21,936 nucleotides of DNA from an uncultured bacterium (lineage in GTDB: Bacteria > Actinomycetota > Coriobacteriia > Coriobacteriales > Coriobacteriaceae). Both the position numbers and the translations under genes were made by a program. Position 1 is the first letter of the stretch. Every line of letters begins with the position of its first letter. Where the stretch lies: the NCBI GenBank assembly GCA_905215725.1, contig CAJMRD010000035.1, positions 1 to 21,936 on the forward strand, read 5' to 3'. The notes below the pieces were generated by a model, which had not been told where the DNA came from, did not search any database, and worked only from the letters and a program-made list of their open reading frames with translations. Shown here in pieces: positions 15,621-21,936 of the stretch.

Positions 15621-15764
15621 CATCCCGAGACAGTCATTGGGGACGTTCTTAAACGACTAGTCGTTGGGGGCAGTCTTGGAGCTTCTGCACGCCCTCCCGT
15701 TCGGTTTTTCGATGGGTGGGTATACTTCCATCCGCAATGCAGGCCGGAATGAGGAGGTGTCCAA

Positions 15765-16778
15765 ATGCCGGACAACGGATTGATTCAAAAGACAGATGCG
15801 CACGAGATGGCTCATGGGCGTCCTGTCCAGATAACCGAGCATACGACGGTAACCGAGCTGCAGCCCAGCCTGTCCGATGTCGTGTGCGCAAACAAAAAGC
15901 TGCAGATTGGCTTTATCGTTGCGCTCGTGGTACTGGCGCTGCTGTCGGGCTTTGTAGCTCGTCCGCATTTCGCCGATACCAAGACTTGGGACTCCACCAT
16001 CGAGGTCATCGATCAAAAGAAGGGCAACGTTTTGGCGCTCACGACCTCGTGCGTCGCCCTATCTGCGGGTATAACTGCGCTGCCGGGCGATACGGGAACG
16101 CCAGTTGCCGAGCAGCTCGCGCAGCTTTCGGGAAACTTGGGTATCGTGCTTGCCGTGCTCTACCTCGAAAAATATCTGCTGACCATTTTATGGTCGGTCG
16201 GGCTGGGCATCCTGATTCCGTTCTCGCTCGTACTCTTCGCGGTGTCGCTTGGCATTCACGGACGCTGGAGCACGAGCGCGGTCATTCGCCGCGTGGCAAC
16301 GCGTGTGCTGGTGGTCGCCATAATTGGCATGGCGTTGGTGCCTGCAAGCGTTTGGGTGTCGCAGAAGGTCGACGAAACGTATCGCGTTAGCATCGAGGCG
16401 GCCGAGCAAAAGGCGGCCGACGCTGCGAGTGCGGCAGATAGCGATAGCTCCAAAACAAGCAAGAAAAAGACCGAGTCCGCAGAGTCCAAGAGCGTGCTCG
16501 AGCAGCTTGCCGACGGTGCCTCGGGCCTCGTCACGTCGGTGACCAGCGGCGCCAAGCAGATGACCGATGAAATTGTGCAGCAAGTGACCGATCTCATCGA
16601 AGGCGTCATTGTGATGATCGTGACCTCGTGCGTTATCCCGCTGCTGGTGCTCGCGGCGTTTCTATGGCTGGGACACACGCTACTGGGGATTGATATTTCC
16701 GGCCCGGCGAACTATTTGACGGGCCGCTTTCTGAGTGCTCCGTCCAAGCACGCCAAGAAGGGCAGGCAGTCTGAGTAG
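15765..16778 (+). CDS. Membrane protein of unknown function
   Basis: 337 aa, not recognised. Hydrophobic stretches at about 48-66, 122-145, 147-166, 177-199 and 279-303 suggest around five membrane spans. Between the fourth and fifth lies a long hydrophilic stretch (about 200-278) rich in Ala, Glu, Lys and Ser, possibly helical or coiled coil, and the C-terminus is basic (KHAKKGRQ). There is no cleavable signal peptide; about 45 polar residues precede the first span. GGAGGTG about 6 nt before the ATG is a strong ribosome-binding site, and TATACT at 15721-15726 is a possible -10. It is flanked by terminators on both sides, so it is probably its own transcript. No link to lactose use is visible beyond its location between lacF and lacA. 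Confidence 0.85.
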   Translation: MPDNGLIQKTDAHEMAHGRPVQITEHTTVTELQPSLSDVVCANKKLQIGFIVALVVLALLSGFVARPHFADTKTWDSTIEVIDQKKGNVLALTTSCVALSAGITALPGDTGTPVAEQLAQLSGNLGIVLAVLYLEKYLLTILWSVGLGILIPFSLVLFAVSLGIHGRWSTSAVIRRVATRVLVVAIIGMALVPASVWVSQKVDETYRVSIEAAEQKAADAASAADSDSSKTSKKKTESAESKSVLEQLADGASGLVTSVTSGAKQMTDEIVQQVTDLIEGVIVMIVTSCVIPLLVLAAFLWLGHTLLGIDISGPANYLTGRFLSAPSKHAKKGRQSE

Positions 16779-16812
16779 GCGGCAAAGCGTTCTTTGGAAG
16801 ATCAACTGTAAG

Positions 16813-16845
16813 AAGGGCGGCCGAGACACGTTCTCGGCCGCCCTT
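16813..16845 (+). terminator. Intrinsic terminator of the membrane-protein gene
   Basis: Perfect 14-bp stem AAGGGCGGCCGAGA/TCTCGGCCGCCCTT (16813-16826 with 16832-16845), 5-nt loop, followed by TTGTTTGTTG, 34 bp after the stop. Confidence 0.92.
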
Positions 16846-16903
16846 TTGTTTGTTGAATACGCGGTCGCTACGTCCGCGCCGGGTCCAGACGGTCGGCAAT
16901 CAT

Positions 16904-16935
16904 CCGTAAACGGTATTTGTTCAAAAAAGAACAAA
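16904..16935. promoter_or_regulatory. Composite regulatory site upstream of lacABXC
   Basis: CCGTAAACGGT (16904-16914; complement ACCGTTTACGG) is followed immediately by the palindrome TTTGTTC-N6-GAACAAA (16916-16935). AT-rich sequence with further GTTC/GAAC repeats and AAACAAA runs continues to about 17000, the likely promoter region of the operon. DeoR-type LacR sites in lactic bacteria are similarly AT-rich with TGTTT repeats, but no such regulator gene is in the window. Confidence 0.55.
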
Positions 16936-17085
16936 GATAAACAAATAATTCTTGCAGTTGATGTTCGAATGTGTTCAAATAAACATGAACAGTGAAGAAC
17001 CGCACATTCAGATGCCCGGACCTGAACGCGATTCAACACTTCCAAACAGAAACTACGCACCTGCGTATCTCTCAAGGAGGATGTC

Positions 17086-17514
17086 ATGAGGGTTGTAATC
17101 GCTTCCGATGCCGACGGTATGTCGATGAAGGAGTCCATCAAGGAGATGCTCATCGCCGACGGTCACGAGGTCGTCGACTATTCCGAGACCCCTGCCGCGG
17201 ACTTTGTCGATTCCGCGACCGCCGTTGCCAAGGACCTGCTGGAGCACAAGGATTCCCAGGGCTTCGCATTCGATAAGTACGGCGTCGGCTCCTATATGGC
17301 CGCCGTCAAGATCAAGGGCATGGTCGTCGCCAACATTTCCGACGAGCGTTCCGCCTACATGACCCGCGAGCACAACGGCTCGCGCATGGTCACCATGGGC
17401 CCGGGCGTTGTGGGCACCGAGGTCGCCAAGAAGATCGCCCGCGAGTTCCTGCGCGCCCAGTACGCCGGCGGCCGTCACCAGATCCGTGTCGACATGCTCA
17501 ACAAGATGGCCTAA
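17086..17514 (+). CDS. lacA: Galactose-6-phosphate isomerase subunit LacA
   Basis: 142-aa subunit of the LacAB complex that converts galactose-6-phosphate to tagatose-6-phosphate in the cytoplasm. It belongs to the RpiB/LacAB fold. The length (LacA is usually 141 aa) and the late blocks SDERSAYMTREHNGSRM and GGRHQIRVDMLNKM are characteristic of LacA. It lacks the RpiB catalytic cysteine (the equivalent region reads GFAFDKYGVGS), as expected, because LacB supplies it. AAGGAGG just before the ATG is a strong ribosome-binding site. It is the first gene of the operon lacA-lacB-lacX-lacC; lacB follows after 63 bp. Upstream motifs are shared with lacF. Confidence 0.97.
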   Translation: MRVVIASDADGMSMKESIKEMLIADGHEVVDYSETPAADFVDSATAVAKDLLEHKDSQGFAFDKYGVGSYMAAVKIKGMVVANISDERSAYMTREHNGSRMVTMGPGVVGTEVAKKIAREFLRAQYAGGRHQIRVDMLNKMA

Positions 17515-17577
17515 CGAGAGCCACCGAGAACTCGAACTTCTACCTCAACTTGTGAATTCAGACGAAAGGACGTTCTG

Positions 17578-18102
17578 ATGAAGAAGACCATCGCAATCGG
17601 TTGCGACCATATCGTTACGGACGAGAAGATCTATCTGGCCGACCGCCTGGAGCAGGCTGGCTACAAGGTGCTCGACTGCGGCACCTACAGCCACACCCGT
17701 ACGCACTACCCCATCTACGGTAAGGCCGTGGGCGAGGCTGTTGCCAGCGGCAAGGCCGACTTTGGCGTGGCCCTTTGCGGCACCGGCATCGGCATCACCA
17801 ACGCCGTCAACAAGGTTCCCGGCGCCCGCTGCGCCCTGGTTCGCGACATGACCTCTGCCCTGTATGCCCGTCGCGAGCTCAACGCCAACATTGTGGGCTT
17901 TGGCGGCAAGATCACCGGCGAGTTCCTGATGGCCGACATCATGCTTGCCTTCCTGGAGGAGCCCTACGAGAAGACTCCCGAGCACGATGCTCTGATCGCC
18001 AAGATCGATGCCTGCAACAAGGCCGACGCCGAGGCTCAGGCCGACCCGCACTTCTTTGACGAGTTCCTCGAGAAGTGGGACCGCGGCGAATACCATGATT
18101 AG
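17578..18102 (+). CDS. lacB: Galactose-6-phosphate isomerase subunit LacB
   Basis: 174-aa catalytic partner of LacA (LacB is usually about 171 aa). It has the RpiB-type N-terminus IAIGCDH (Asp10, His11) and the active-site Cys67 in FGVALCGTGIGI, followed by NAVNKVPGARCALVRDM and the LNANIVGFGGKITGEFL block typical of LacB. GAAAGGA precedes the ATG by about 8 nt. The operon position after lacA fits the known heteromeric enzyme. The Asp/Glu-rich C-terminus (HFFDEFLEKWDRGEYHD) also matches the family. Confidence 0.97.
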   Translation: MKKTIAIGCDHIVTDEKIYLADRLEQAGYKVLDCGTYSHTRTHYPIYGKAVGEAVASGKADFGVALCGTGIGITNAVNKVPGARCALVRDMTSALYARRELNANIVGFGGKITGEFLMADIMLAFLEEPYEKTPEHDALIAKIDACNKADAEAQADPHFFDEFLEKWDRGEYHD

Positions 18103-18134
18103 CGGGTATCCGGCGTAATTAACTAGTCCGTTGA

Positions 18135-18166
18135 CGGCTCGCGTTTCTGGGAGGGGGCGCGGGCCG
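18135..18166 (+). terminator. Possible weak terminator or attenuator between lacB and lacX
   Basis: 9-bp stem with one G-U (18135-18143 with 18158-18166), 14-nt loop, followed by GTTTTCT. It lies in the 119-bp gap after lacB. The T-run is short, so partial read-through into the next two genes is likely and would lower their expression. Confidence 0.35.
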
Positions 18167-18221
18167 GTTTTCTATCAGCCCTATTGACTTGGTGGGCTGT
18201 CGTAAGAAAGGGAAGGCTCCT

Positions 18222-19103
18222 ATGGAGTTTGTTCTTGATAACGGTTCTATCCGCGTGGCACTGAGCACGGCGGGCGGGTCGTTCACTTCTATTACGGCCA
18301 ACGGCCGTGAGTACCTGTGGCAGGGCGACCCGGCGGTGTGGTCGGGCCAGGCACCCATTTGTTTCCCGATCTGCGGCGGCCTTCGAGATGGTCACGCAAT
18401 GACCATGGGCGGCCGCGAGGTAAAGCTCGCCCGCCACGGCTTTGCGCGCAAACAGGAGTGGAAGCTCGAGGAACAGAGCGACAACATGGTTGCGCTGAGC
18501 CTAAGCTCTACCGACCATGCCGAGTTGCTCGAGCAGTACCCGTATCCGTTTAAGATCGTTGCTCGTTACACGATTGATTCGGAAAAGGTGGCCGTGTCGT
18601 ACGAGGTGACCAATGAGGGCACCGAGGACATGCCGTTCTTTGTGGGCGGTCACCCCGGCTTTAAGTGTCCGCTCGACGAGGGCGAGTCCTATGACGACTA
18701 CGAGCTCCGTTTTGAACAGCGTGAGGCCACCGAGCTCTGTACTGCCGTTCCCTCGACGGGCCTGATTGATGTTGAGCATCGCAGCAAGAACCCCATGATC
18801 GGCCAGAACCTGCCGCTTACCCATGAACTCTTTGACTTCGCGGAGACCATCTTCGACGTGCTCGAGAGCCGCGTGGTTACGCTGACCAAGAAGACCGAGG
18901 ACAAGGGCGTGCGCCTGACGTTCCCCGATATGCCGTACCTGATTGTGTGGAGCAAGCCCGAGGGCGACTTTGTGGCCGTGGAACCGTGGGGCGGCCTGTC
19001 CACCTGCTCCGACGAGGACGATATTCTGGAGCACAAGCGCGGCTGCCTGGTGGCCAAGCCGGGGGAGACCGTCACCCGCGGCTTTGAGATCGAGATCCTT
19101 TAA
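18222..19103 (+). CDS. lacX: Aldose 1-epimerase family protein, LacX-like
   Basis: 293-aa galactose-mutarotase-fold protein, similar in length and motifs to LacX, which accompanies the tagatose genes in lactococci (about 299 aa). Recognisable segments are EYLWQGDPAVWSGQAPICFP, the RHGF block with Arg71 and His72, GGHPGF with His144, and the catalytic-type Glu254 in AVEPWGGLST. It may interconvert sugar anomers, perhaps of a phosphorylated galactose or tagatose; the substrate is not established. I chose ATG 18222, with AAAGGGAAGG about 5 nt upstream, over a GTG 33 nt earlier that lacks a ribosome-binding site. It lies between lacB and lacC. Confidence 0.88.
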   Translation: MEFVLDNGSIRVALSTAGGSFTSITANGREYLWQGDPAVWSGQAPICFPICGGLRDGHAMTMGGREVKLARHGFARKQEWKLEEQSDNMVALSLSSTDHAELLEQYPYPFKIVARYTIDSEKVAVSYEVTNEGTEDMPFFVGGHPGFKCPLDEGESYDDYELRFEQREATELCTAVPSTGLIDVEHRSKNPMIGQNLPLTHELFDFAETIFDVLESRVVTLTKKTEDKGVRLTFPDMPYLIVWSKPEGDFVAVEPWGGLSTCSDEDDILEHKRGCLVAKPGETVTRGFEIEIL

Positions 19104-19159
19104 CGAGCTATCGTATGTTTGGGGCTGCGCGTGTCGTGCCCCGGAAACAGGAGTTCAAT

Positions 19160-20095
19160 ATGATTCTGACCGTTACCATGAACCCGTCGATTGATACGCG
19201 CTATCAGCTCGATAAGCTGATCATCGACGATGTTAACCGTGTGACGCCCGAAAAGACCGCTGGCGGCAAGGGCCTCAACGTGAGCCGTGTGCTGCTGCAG
19301 TTGGGCGACGATGTGCTCGCGACCGGTCTGCTCGGCGGTCACATGGGTGCCTATATGGCCGAGCTCATGGATGCCGATGGCGTCAAGAACGACTTTGTGC
19401 CCATCGCCGGTGAGACGCGCATCTGCCTGAATATCCTGCACGAGGGCAACCAGACCGAGCTGCTGGAGAGCGGCCCGCAGATCGCCCCGGCCGAGCTCGA
19501 GGCCTTTACGGCCAAGTTCGCCGAGCTTGCAGCGAAGGCGGACGTTGTGACGCTTTCGGGCTCGCTGCCGCGCGGCGTCGATGCCGGCTACTATGCCGAG
19601 CTCGTCAAGATCGCTGAGGAGGCGGGCGCCAAGGTGCTGCTCGATACCTCGGGTGCATCGCTGGAGGCCGCGCTTGAGTCCGACGCTAAGCCTGAGCTCG
19701 TAAAGCCCAACCTGACCGAGATTAACGGCCTGCTGGGTACGTCCTTTACGACTGATGATGTCGATGCCCTGCGCGAGGCGCTCGCCGCCGATGGCCGCTT
19801 TGCCGGTATTCCCTGGGTTGTCGTCTCGATGGGCGCTGCCGGTTCGGTGGGCTTCCATGAGGGTCGCGCGTTCCGCGCCAAGACGCCCGCGATTGCGGCT
19901 GTGAACGCGACGGGTTCCGGCGACTCGACCATCGCCGGCTTTGCGCATGCCATTGCTGCCGGCGCCGACGACGTCACGGTGCTCAAGACCGCCAATACCT
20001 GCGGCAAGCTCAACGCCATGGATCCCAAGACCGGCCACCTGGTCATGGACCGCTGGGATGAAATCTTCAACAACGTTGTCGTGACTGAACTCTAG
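19160..20095 (+). CDS. lacC: Tagatose-6-phosphate kinase LacC
   Basis: 311-aa PfkB-family kinase (LacC is about 310 aa) that phosphorylates tagatose-6-phosphate to tagatose-1,6-bisphosphate. The N-terminus MILTVTMNPSIDTRYQLDKL and the PfkB motif 1, TAGGKGLNVSR (33-43), match LacC. PfkB motif 2, NATGSGDSTIAGFA (249-262), holds the catalytic base Asp255. The C-terminal NAMDPKTGHLVMD is LacC-like rather than FruK-like. AGGAG stands 6 nt before ATG 19160; an earlier in-frame ATG at 19115 has no such site. It is the last gene of the operon, 56 bp after lacX. The aldolase LacD that normally follows is absent; galT is convergent instead. Confidence 0.94.
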   Translation: MILTVTMNPSIDTRYQLDKLIIDDVNRVTPEKTAGGKGLNVSRVLLQLGDDVLATGLLGGHMGAYMAELMDADGVKNDFVPIAGETRICLNILHEGNQTELLESGPQIAPAELEAFTAKFAELAAKADVVTLSGSLPRGVDAGYYAELVKIAEEAGAKVLLDTSGASLEAALESDAKPELVKPNLTEINGLLGTSFTTDDVDALREALAADGRFAGIPWVVVSMGAAGSVGFHEGRAFRAKTPAIAAVNATGSGDSTIAGFAHAIAAGADDVTVLKTANTCGKLNAMDPKTGHLVMDRWDEIFNNVVVTEL

Positions 20096-20120
20096 GAGTC
20101 GCGGCACCGAACACTCGAAA

Positions 20121-20156
20121 ACGGCGCCCGTCGGCGATGTTGCCGGCGGGCGCCGT
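20121..20156. terminator. Bidirectional hairpin terminator between lacC and galT
   Basis: 15-bp stem with one G-U (20121-20135 with 20142-20156), 6-nt loop. Rightward it is followed only by TTGTCGTG; leftward by TTTTCGAG. It is well placed for both convergent transcripts, 25 bp after lacC and 51 bp after galT, although both U-tracts are short. Confidence 0.7.
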
Positions 20157-20207
20157 TGTCGTGTGGGCGGTTATGTCGTGGCCGCTGATGAGGCTCGAAC
20201 TCGTATG

Positions 20208-21770
20208 CTACAGCGAGTCGATGAAGCGCTGTTGGGCGGCGCGTCCCGCCTCGTCCCACTTAAAGACGCCGGCGTTGTCGAGCACGTGGCCAAACACCAC
20301 GCCGACCTCCTCGTGCAGGATGTCGATGGCGTTGTCGGCTGTAAGCTCGTCGGCGCGGCGGGCAAAGACGTCCTTGGCCCATGCGGCGTGGCTGCGGCAA
20401 AGGTCGTCGCCCTCGAGCGCGCCAGCAAGGTCGTAGCTGGCATCGGCCTTGGCCGCCAGCAAGTGCTCGCGGACAGCGCCGAGCTCGGGAACCAAGCGCG
20501 GCGGCAAAATGGCCAGGCCCATGACCTCGATCAGGCCGATGTTCTCCTTCTTGATGTGGTGGTACTCAGCATGCGGGTGGAATACGCCCAGCGGATGCTC
20601 GTCAGTCGTGATGTTGCAGCGAAGCGCCAGGTAGGCCTCGTAGACTTCGCCGCCGGCATTGCCGCGCGAGTCGACGCGGCGGATGACGGGCGTCACGGTG
20701 TTGTGCGCTACGCCGTCGGCTGTGCGCGCGATGACGCCCACCGACACATCGGTCCACTCGCGCCAAGCGAGGATGATCTTCTCGGCGGCGTCGAGCAGCT
20801 GGGCGCGGTCGTGCGAGCGCAGTCGCAGCACCGAAAGCGGCCACTGCAACACGGTACCGCTGACTTGGTCAAAGCCGGGCACGCTAAACTGCGAGACCTC
20901 GGTGGCATGCATCATGGGGAACTCGTGCGCGCCGCCCTGGAAGTGGTCGTGCGACAGAATCGAGCCGCCCACGATGGGCAGGTCGGCGTTGGAGCCAATA
21001 AAGTAGTGCGGGAACAGGTCGACAAAGTCGAGCAGGCAGGTCAGCCCCTTGCGGTCGACGTGCATCGGACGATGCTCGGAGCTCATGGCAATGCAGTGCT
21101 CGTTAAAGTACGCGTACGGGCTGTACTGGAAGCCCCAGCGCTCGCCGTCGAGCTCAATGGGGATAACGCGCAGGTTCTGGCGGGCGGGGTGAGCGCCGCC
21201 GTCGGCTGCGGCGGAGCGTCCGGGGTAGCCCTCGTTCTCGATGCAGAGCTGGCAGGCGGGATACTTCTCGCCCAAGTTCTTGGCTGCACCTGCCGCGGCG
21301 ATATCGCGCGGGTCCTTCTCGGGTTTGGACAGGTTGATAGTGATTTCAAGATCGCCCCAGTTGGTGGGGGTGCTCCATTTGATGTTGCGCGCGATGGCGG
21401 CACGGCGCACGTAGCCAGCGTCGCAGCACAGGCCGTAGAACCAGTCGGTCGCGGCGCGGGGTTCGTTGACGCCCATACGGCCGGTAAACTCGTCAATCAC
21501 GGCAGACGGACGCGGCATGAGCGCACCCATGATGCGCATGGCGATACGGTCGCGGCCCGACGCCGTGTCCTCGGCGGCGCCGTTGGCAACGGCGGCCTCG
21601 GCAAGCGCGGCGAGCGTGCCTTCAAGGTCAAAGTCGGGCAGGGTATCGGGGTGCAAGAGCGAGAGTTTCTCAACCTGGAGCGCCCAGGCCATGTCGAGCG
21701 CGGGGCCCGTGGCGCCGATGCACTCCAGAATGGTGTTGTAGGCCCAGATGCGGTCGTCCTGTCCGATCAT
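20208..21770 (-). CDS. galT: UDP-glucose-hexose-1-phosphate uridylyltransferase, class 2 GalT
   Basis: 520 aa from the ATG at 21770. It is a Leloir-pathway enzyme exchanging UMP between UDP-glucose and galactose-1-phosphate, of the longer class-2 type found in Gram-positive bacteria. Diagnostic segments are PHYFIGSNADLPIVGGSILSHDHFQGG (active-region His274 and His276, with His282 just after) and FNEHCIAMSSEHRPMHV. The start lacks a ribosome-binding site. The family-like N-terminal pattern continues in frame upstream of that ATG (NLIEYAIHRS before MIGQDDRIWAYN) until a TGA at 21807-21809, where the DNA switches to another gene. The true start is therefore probably missing. It is convergent with lacABXC and independent of the tagatose route. 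Confidence 0.9.
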   Translation of the reverse strand: MIGQDDRIWAYNTILECIGATGPALDMAWALQVEKLSLLHPDTLPDFDLEGTLAALAEAAVANGAAEDTASGRDRIAMRIMGALMPRPSAVIDEFTGRMGVNEPRAATDWFYGLCCDAGYVRRAAIARNIKWSTPTNWGDLEITINLSKPEKDPRDIAAAGAAKNLGEKYPACQLCIENEGYPGRSAAADGGAHPARQNLRVIPIELDGERWGFQYSPYAYFNEHCIAMSSEHRPMHVDRKGLTCLLDFVDLFPHYFIGSNADLPIVGGSILSHDHFQGGAHEFPMMHATEVSQFSVPGFDQVSGTVLQWPLSVLRLRSHDRAQLLDAAEKIILAWREWTDVSVGVIARTADGVAHNTVTPVIRRVDSRGNAGGEVYEAYLALRCNITTDEHPLGVFHPHAEYHHIKKENIGLIEVMGLAILPPRLVPELGAVREHLLAAKADASYDLAGALEGDDLCRSHAAWAKDVFARRADELTADNAIDILHEEVGVVFGHVLDNAGVFKWDEAGRAAQQRFIDSL

Positions 21771-21782
21771 CGATCGGTGGAT

Positions 21783-21936
21783 AGCGTACTCGATCAGGTT
21801 CTGGCCTCAGGGGAAAAGAAGATTGAAAGAGACGACGTGCTGGAGTACATTGGCACGGCAGGCGAGGACTTCTTCATAGAGATGACCGAGAAAGTTTCCC
21901 TGCAAAACGTTGCGGACGCGTTGGTTTTGCTCGATG
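21783..21936 (+). pseudogene. Partial rightward frame resembling DnaX (no start, runs off the window)
   Basis: The frame at 21783-21935 reads SVLDQVLASGEKKIERDDVL and continues YIGTAGEDFFIEMTEKVSLQNVADALVLLD. From memory of DnaX (DNA polymerase III gamma/tau) this fits the segment just after the AAA+ core, where LxDQ-ASG is followed by a helical region ending in an ALxLLDE-like stretch. It has no start codon or upstream DnaX sequence; immediately to the left the DNA encodes galT on the other strand. It is either an internal fragment joined by rearrangement or an assembly chimera. The identity is moderate confidence only. Confidence 0.45.

Noticed and set aside
18189..18221. Upstream GTG start for the epimerase
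   Set aside because: It has no ribosome-binding site and the added residues (VGCRKKGKAP) do not fit the family; the ATG at 18222 has a good site.
19115..19159. Upstream ATG start for lacC
   Set aside because: LacC homologues begin at MILTVTMNP, and AGGAG precedes the ATG at 19160.
1..21936. tRNA, rRNA, insertion sequence or phage genes
   Set aside because: No cloverleaf-like, transposase or integrase sequence was recognised on either strand.

Overview
This is a GC-rich bacterial chromosomal segment devoted almost entirely to uptake and breakdown of beta-galactosides by the phosphotransferase system (PTS) and the tagatose-6-phosphate pathway. Gene style, GC richness and the combination of LacEF/LacG/LacABC with many LacI regulators suggest a gut Coriobacteriia member, most likely Collinsella-like. 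That assignment is inference from protein character; no rRNA or other phylogenetic marker gene is present in full.

Layout. Positions ~290-14930 hold three paralogous modules in tandem. Each has a leftward pair, a fused EIIC-EIIB PTS permease plus a family-1 6-phospho-beta-glycosidase, and a divergent rightward LacI-type repressor. Module 1 is 292-4852, module 2 is 5266-10024 (the order of the PTS and glycosidase genes is swapped) and module 3 is 10292-14926. By resemblance to the streptococcal/lactococcal proteins, module 3 is the true lacE-lacG pair. The divergent intergenic regions carry palindromic operator-like sites of one shared design (ATG...ACGT...CAT) with module-specific inner bases. 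The convergent module ends carry arrays of a palindromic repeat (two 15-nt arms around exactly 25 nt, about 80-bp period, eight copies in the window), each followed by an intrinsic terminator.

To the right are a stand-alone EIIA (lacF, 15141-15479), a multi-membrane-span protein of unknown function (15765-16778), and a rightward operon lacA-lacB-lacX-like epimerase-lacC (17086-20095). A convergent class-2 galT lies at 20208-21770. At the right edge the 5' end of galT runs directly into a rightward fragment resembling DnaX; this looks like a rearrangement or an assembly junction.

How it fits together. EIIA phosphorylates the EIICB permeases, which import and 6-phosphorylate disaccharides. The GH1 enzymes split them to glucose (or another aglycone) and galactose-6-phosphate. 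LacAB isomerises the latter to tagatose-6-phosphate and LacC phosphorylates it to tagatose-1,6-bisphosphate. No lacD aldolase is in the window. A single EIIA is available locally for three permeases. GalT offers a separate Leloir route for free galactose. A second shared motif (ACCGTTYACSG) lies upstream of all three lacI genes, lacF and lacA and may link them under one higher-level regulator that is not encoded here.
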